Source: DASWNP01 sp036399175
GTDB lineage: Bacteria; Acidobacteriota; Blastocatellia; Pyrinomonadales; Pyrinomonadaceae
Reading direction: 5' to 3'
NCBI GenBank assembly: GCA_036399175.1
Contig: DASWNP010000002.1
Coordinates: 1-64,000 of the forward strand
DNA: 64,000 nt
Shown: positions 61,408 through 64,000 of the stretch, piece by piece
Layout of the letters: every line of letters begins with the position of its first letter
Numbering within the stretch: position 1 is the first letter of the stretch
Program-made: the position numbers and the translations under genes
The notes under the pieces: generated by a model
Told to the model about the DNA's origin: nothing
The model's database searches: none
Seen by the model: the letters and a program-made list of their open reading frames with translations, nothing else

Positions 61408-62700
61408 TTGAGTTCAACAACGAAAGCAATCATAGCCGCCGGCATCGCCATCGCTCTGGCCGCCGGGCTGATATTCTGGCAGGCCAAGGGCGGCGCTGCG
61501 CGCACGGTCAATCTGTCGGCCGACGACATGGCGCTCATCGTCGAGGGGATGCCGCCGCAGGCGCGCATGGCGCTGGCGAGAAGCGACGAAGAGCGTAAAG
61601 AGTTTGCTAAAAACATACGCGAGATGTTCGCCGTCGCCGAAGAGGGGCGCAAGGCCGGAGTGGCCGACAAGCCGGAGGTCAAACGACAGATTGAGCTGAT
61701 GAACGTGTTCGTCGTCGCGCAGAGCTACGAGATGCAGCAGCGCGAGGCCGGAAAGAAGCCCGACGAGACCGCCTCTAAAGATGAGATAGAGGCTTTCAAG
61801 AAAGAGGCCGGGCAGGACAAGAAGTTCGAAGAGTTTATGCAGGACGTGCAGAAGATGGGACTGCTGCCGCCCGGCGACGTGCCCGAAGAGCAGAAGACGC
61901 AGATGCGCGACGAGTGGGCGCGTATCTCCGTGCTGCATCGTAAGGGCGTCGCCGCCGGTATCGACAAAGACCCGAAGACGCGCATGCAGATTAAGCTTCA
62001 GGAAGCGCGCCTGATTGCGACCAACTACGCCACCTCCGACGAGATGAAGAATCGCATGAAGGCCACCGATCAGGAGATTGCCGACTACATCGCCAAGCAT
62101 CCTGAGCTTGACCCGAAGCAGGCGCGCACGAAGGCCGAAGACCTGCTCAAGCGTGCGCGCGGCGGCGAAGATTTCGCCAAGCTGGCCGACGAGTTCACGG
62201 ACGACCCGAGCGGCAAGGGAAAGGGCGGCGACCTCGGTTGGTTCGGCAAGGGGCGCATGATGGAGGCGTTCGAGAAGGCGGCGTTTGACCTGAAGGTCGG
62301 CGAAATCAGCGAAGTGGTCGAAACGCCCTACGGCTTTCACGTCATCAAGGTTGAAGAGCGCGGGATGAAAGACGGCGCGGACGGCAAGCCCGAAGAGCAG
62401 GTGCACGCCCGCCACATTCTTATCCGAACGGGCAGCACGAATCAGATGGGGATGCCGCAGTCGCCGCAGGATCAGGCGCGTGCAGCCGTCGAAGCCGAGA
62501 AGAGAGAAAAACTGCTCGGAGAGATTCTCCAGCGTACGAAGGTGACGGTGGCGGAAAACTTCCAAGTCAAAGCGCCGGAGATGCCCGCGCAAATGCCGAT
62601 GATGCCTCCGGGCGCAGCGCCGGGCGGCGAACCGGCTCCCCTCCCCGAAAGCGGCGGGAACCCGCCCCCTCCAGCCCCGCCCGGTGGGAACAAACCATAA
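61408..62700 (+). CDS. Exported parvulin-like peptidyl-prolyl isomerase, paralog
   Basis: A 430-residue membrane-anchored protein (AIIAAGIAIALAAGLIFWQA), paralog of the gene before: helical region with KEFAKNIREMFAVAEEGRKA, parvulin domain (about 225-320) ARTKAEDLLKRARGGEDFAK, DPSGKGKGGDLGWFGKGRMM, EISEVVETPYGFHVIKVEER, and then PEEQVHARHILIRTG after it, again a displaced first strand. A Pro-rich C-terminus follows. The TTG start has AGGAA some 13 bases upstream. Both genes probably arose by duplication. Confidence 0.85.
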   Translation: MSSTTKAIIAAGIAIALAAGLIFWQAKGGAARTVNLSADDMALIVEGMPPQARMALARSDEERKEFAKNIREMFAVAEEGRKAGVADKPEVKRQIELMNVFVVAQSYEMQQREAGKKPDETASKDEIEAFKKEAGQDKKFEEFMQDVQKMGLLPPGDVPEEQKTQMRDEWARISVLHRKGVAAGIDKDPKTRMQIKLQEARLIATNYATSDEMKNRMKATDQEIADYIAKHPELDPKQARTKAEDLLKRARGGEDFAKLADEFTDDPSGKGKGGDLGWFGKGRMMEAFEKAAFDLKVGEISEVVETPYGFHVIKVEERGMKDGADGKPEEQVHARHILIRTGSTNQMGMPQSPQDQARAAVEAEKREKLLGEILQRTKVTVAENFQVKAPEMPAQMPMMPPGAAPGGEPAPLPESGGNPPPPAPPGGNKP

Positions 62701-62702
62701 GA

Positions 62703-62764
62703 AGATTGATTCATTGATTCATTTCTTCATTGAATCGATGAGGCGATGAATCAATGGATCAATT
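62703..62764. repeat. Inverted repeat, GATTCATT family (8-base units)
   Basis: TTGATTCATTGATTCATTTC then TTCATTGAATCGATGAGGCG and AATCAATGGATCAATTC; units of 8 bases rather than 7. Between the second PPIase gene and the MBL hydrolase gene. Confidence 0.7.
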
Positions 62765-62797
62765 CCTTACCTCTCGATTTCAGACGTGTAGAGCAGC

Positions 62798-63667
62798 TTG
62801 AAGCTAGGTGATTATCGTGTGGAGATTGTGCCGGACGCGGAGTTCCGTCTGGACGGCGGGGCGATGTTCGGCGTCGTGCCGCACACGCTCTGGTCGAAGC
62901 TCTGTCCGTCCGACGAGCAGAACCGCATCCGCTTGAACATGAACTGCCTCTTCGTCGAAACTGCGCGCGAGCGCGTGCTCGTCGAGACCGGCATCGGCGA
63001 CAAGTGGACGGCTCGGCAGACAGAAATCTACGGCATCGAGCGCCGACGCTCCTTGCGCGAGTCGGTGCGCGAAGCGACAGGCTGCGCGCCCGAAGAGATA
63101 ACCATCGTCGTCAACACTCATCTGCACTTCGACCACGCGGGCGGAAACACCATGCTCGACGAAGCGGGAAAGATAGTCCCAACCTTTCCCAACGCGCGCT
63201 ATTTCGTCTCGCGCGAAGAGCACGCGCACGCCGAAGCGCCGCACGAGCGCGACCGCGCAAGCTATCTTCCCGAGAATTGGAAGCCGCTCGAAGCAAGCGG
63301 CCAGCTTGAGTTGAAGCCCGCCGACTACGAAGTCGTCCCCGGCCTTCGCATGGAGACCATCACAGGCCACTCGCACACGATGCAATGCACGCGTCTTGAG
63401 CGCGGCGGCCAGACTCTCTTCGGCTTCGCCGACCTCGTCCCGACGCGAGCGCATCTTCAACCGGCATGGATTATGGGCTACGACCTCTACCCCGTAGAGA
63501 CGCTCGAAGCCAAAAAGCGGCTGCTCCCGCAGGCCGCGCGCGAAAATTGGCTCTGCCTCTTCTATCACGACCCCGAGCAGCCGCTCTGCCGCATCGCAGA
63601 AGAAAACGGCAAGCTGCGCGCCATCGGCTACGAAGAGAAGCCGGAAGGGTTTGTTCCGTCTGCATGA
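62798..63667 (+). CDS. MBL-fold metallo-hydrolase
   Basis: A 289-residue metallo-beta-lactamase-fold hydrolase. Zinc motif VVNTHLHFDHAGGNTML near residue 110, then ITGHSHTMQCTRLER and GFADLVPTRAHLQP. No signal peptide, so cytoplasmic. Substrate cannot be predicted; similar proteins are lactonase- or glyoxalase II-like. TTG start, without a clear ribosome site. Confidence 0.88.
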   Translation: MKLGDYRVEIVPDAEFRLDGGAMFGVVPHTLWSKLCPSDEQNRIRLNMNCLFVETARERVLVETGIGDKWTARQTEIYGIERRRSLRESVREATGCAPEEITIVVNTHLHFDHAGGNTMLDEAGKIVPTFPNARYFVSREEHAHAEAPHERDRASYLPENWKPLEASGQLELKPADYEVVPGLRMETITGHSHTMQCTRLERGGQTLFGFADLVPTRAHLQPAWIMGYDLYPVETLEAKKRLLPQAARENWLCLFYHDPEQPLCRIAEENGKLRAIGYEEKPEGFVPSA

Positions 63668-63711
63668 AGAAAAATCCTGAACCTCATAATTTCTAAACTC
63701 GGGAGATTAGT

Positions 63712-64000
63712 ATGACTTCAAAGAAAAGCAGCTTTCCTCGCCTCACGACGCTCGGCGGTATTGCTCTCGTCTTTATGTTTCTCTGCTTTGCCCGTCCGGT
63801 TGTCGCGCAGGAGAAGTCGCCTCCGTCGGGCAAGCCCGCGGAGTCGCAGGGCGACCCCTCTAAAGCCGCTGTTTTCAAGCAACCGAAGAATTACATGCCG
63901 GCCGAGCTTCCTAACTTCAGGGGACTCTTCATGCTCAATTCGAAGAAACCGGCGGGCATCTTCGTTTCTTACCCGAACGACGGGGAGACGACGCAGGCTC
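63712..64000 (+). CDS. Exported protein, truncated by the window edge
   Basis: Starts with ATG behind GGGAG (6 bases spacing). Signal peptide LTTLGGIALVFMFLCFARPV-VAQ, then a Pro/Ser/Lys linker and KNYMPAELPNFRGLFMLNSK, KPAGIFVSYPNDGETTQA. The frame runs off the end of the window after 96 residues. Function not assignable. Confidence 0.7.
   Translation, partial: MTSKKSSFPRLTTLGGIALVFMFLCFARPVVAQEKSPPSGKPAESQGDPSKAAVFKQPKNYMPAELPNFRGLFMLNSKKPAGIFVSYPNDGETTQA

Overview
The window is a GC-rich (roughly 60% by eye) bacterial chromosome segment with densely packed genes on both strands. Gene content and protein style fit Acidobacteriota, most likely a Blastocatellia-type lineage: many secreted proteins of unknown role, a beta-propeller/peptidoglycan-binding protein, cNMP-DUF1003, MeaB with methylmalonyl-CoA epimerase, and the order site-2 protease-trpS-scpA-scpB-rluB. 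This placement is inference from gene content; no rRNA is present to confirm it.

Layout. 0-8.3 kb, minus strand: class III aminotransferase, cysS, a TonB-like protein, a GAF protein, a DUF1772 membrane protein, a small AT-rich gene pair with a palindromic promoter, thiL and a class I aminotransferase. 8.8-13 kb: glycine-zipper protein, two-lobed aspartic protease, MerR regulator, tRNA-Pro(GGG) with a terminator, CAP-domain secreted protein, OsmC. 13.3-20.4 kb: sucC and sucD separated by a MauE-like gene, a beta-CASP nuclease and an AT-rich orphan; then ndk, nuoI and an ABC ATPase. 20.5-31 kb: cNMP-DUF1003, HAD phosphatase, SirB1-like, MacB-like permease, GNAT, then minus-strand unknowns and a secreted TPR cluster. 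31-42.9 kb: larE, glutamate dehydrogenase, OmpA/PKD outer-membrane protein, propeller protein, rpsA, HU/IHF, HIT. 42.9-44.1 kb: integron-type cassette cluster without an integrase. 44.1-54.5 kb: DinB, PgpH-like 7TM-HD, hflX, a TIG/NHL propeller, site-2 protease, trpS, scpA, scpB. 54.5-64 kb: a Crp-family gene between remnants of an MNT-HEPN pair, rluB, acyl-CoA dehydrogenase, hicBA, meaB, methylmalonyl-CoA epimerase, two parvulin-like proteins, an MBL hydrolase and a secreted protein cut by the window edge.

Metabolic thread: acyl-CoA dehydrogenase, MeaB and methylmalonyl-CoA epimerase serve the propionyl/methylmalonyl-CoA route to succinyl-CoA, the substrate of SucCD; glutamate dehydrogenase and two aminotransferases connect the TCA cycle to amino acids.

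Most unusual features: (1) at least 21 intergenic loci built from short (mostly 7-nt) direct repeats arranged as long inverted arms around a short core, in about nine sequence families, several running into or lying inside coding sequence (cysS, thiL, osmC upstream region, sucD upstream region); (2) a minus-oriented group of three attC sites with degraded cassettes; (3) an hflX gene whose conserved N-terminus can only be reached from an AUU start with a strong Shine-Dalgarno; (4) a MNT-HEPN pair apparently split by a crp-like gene; (5) two paralogous parvulin proteins in which the first strand seems moved to the C-terminal side.
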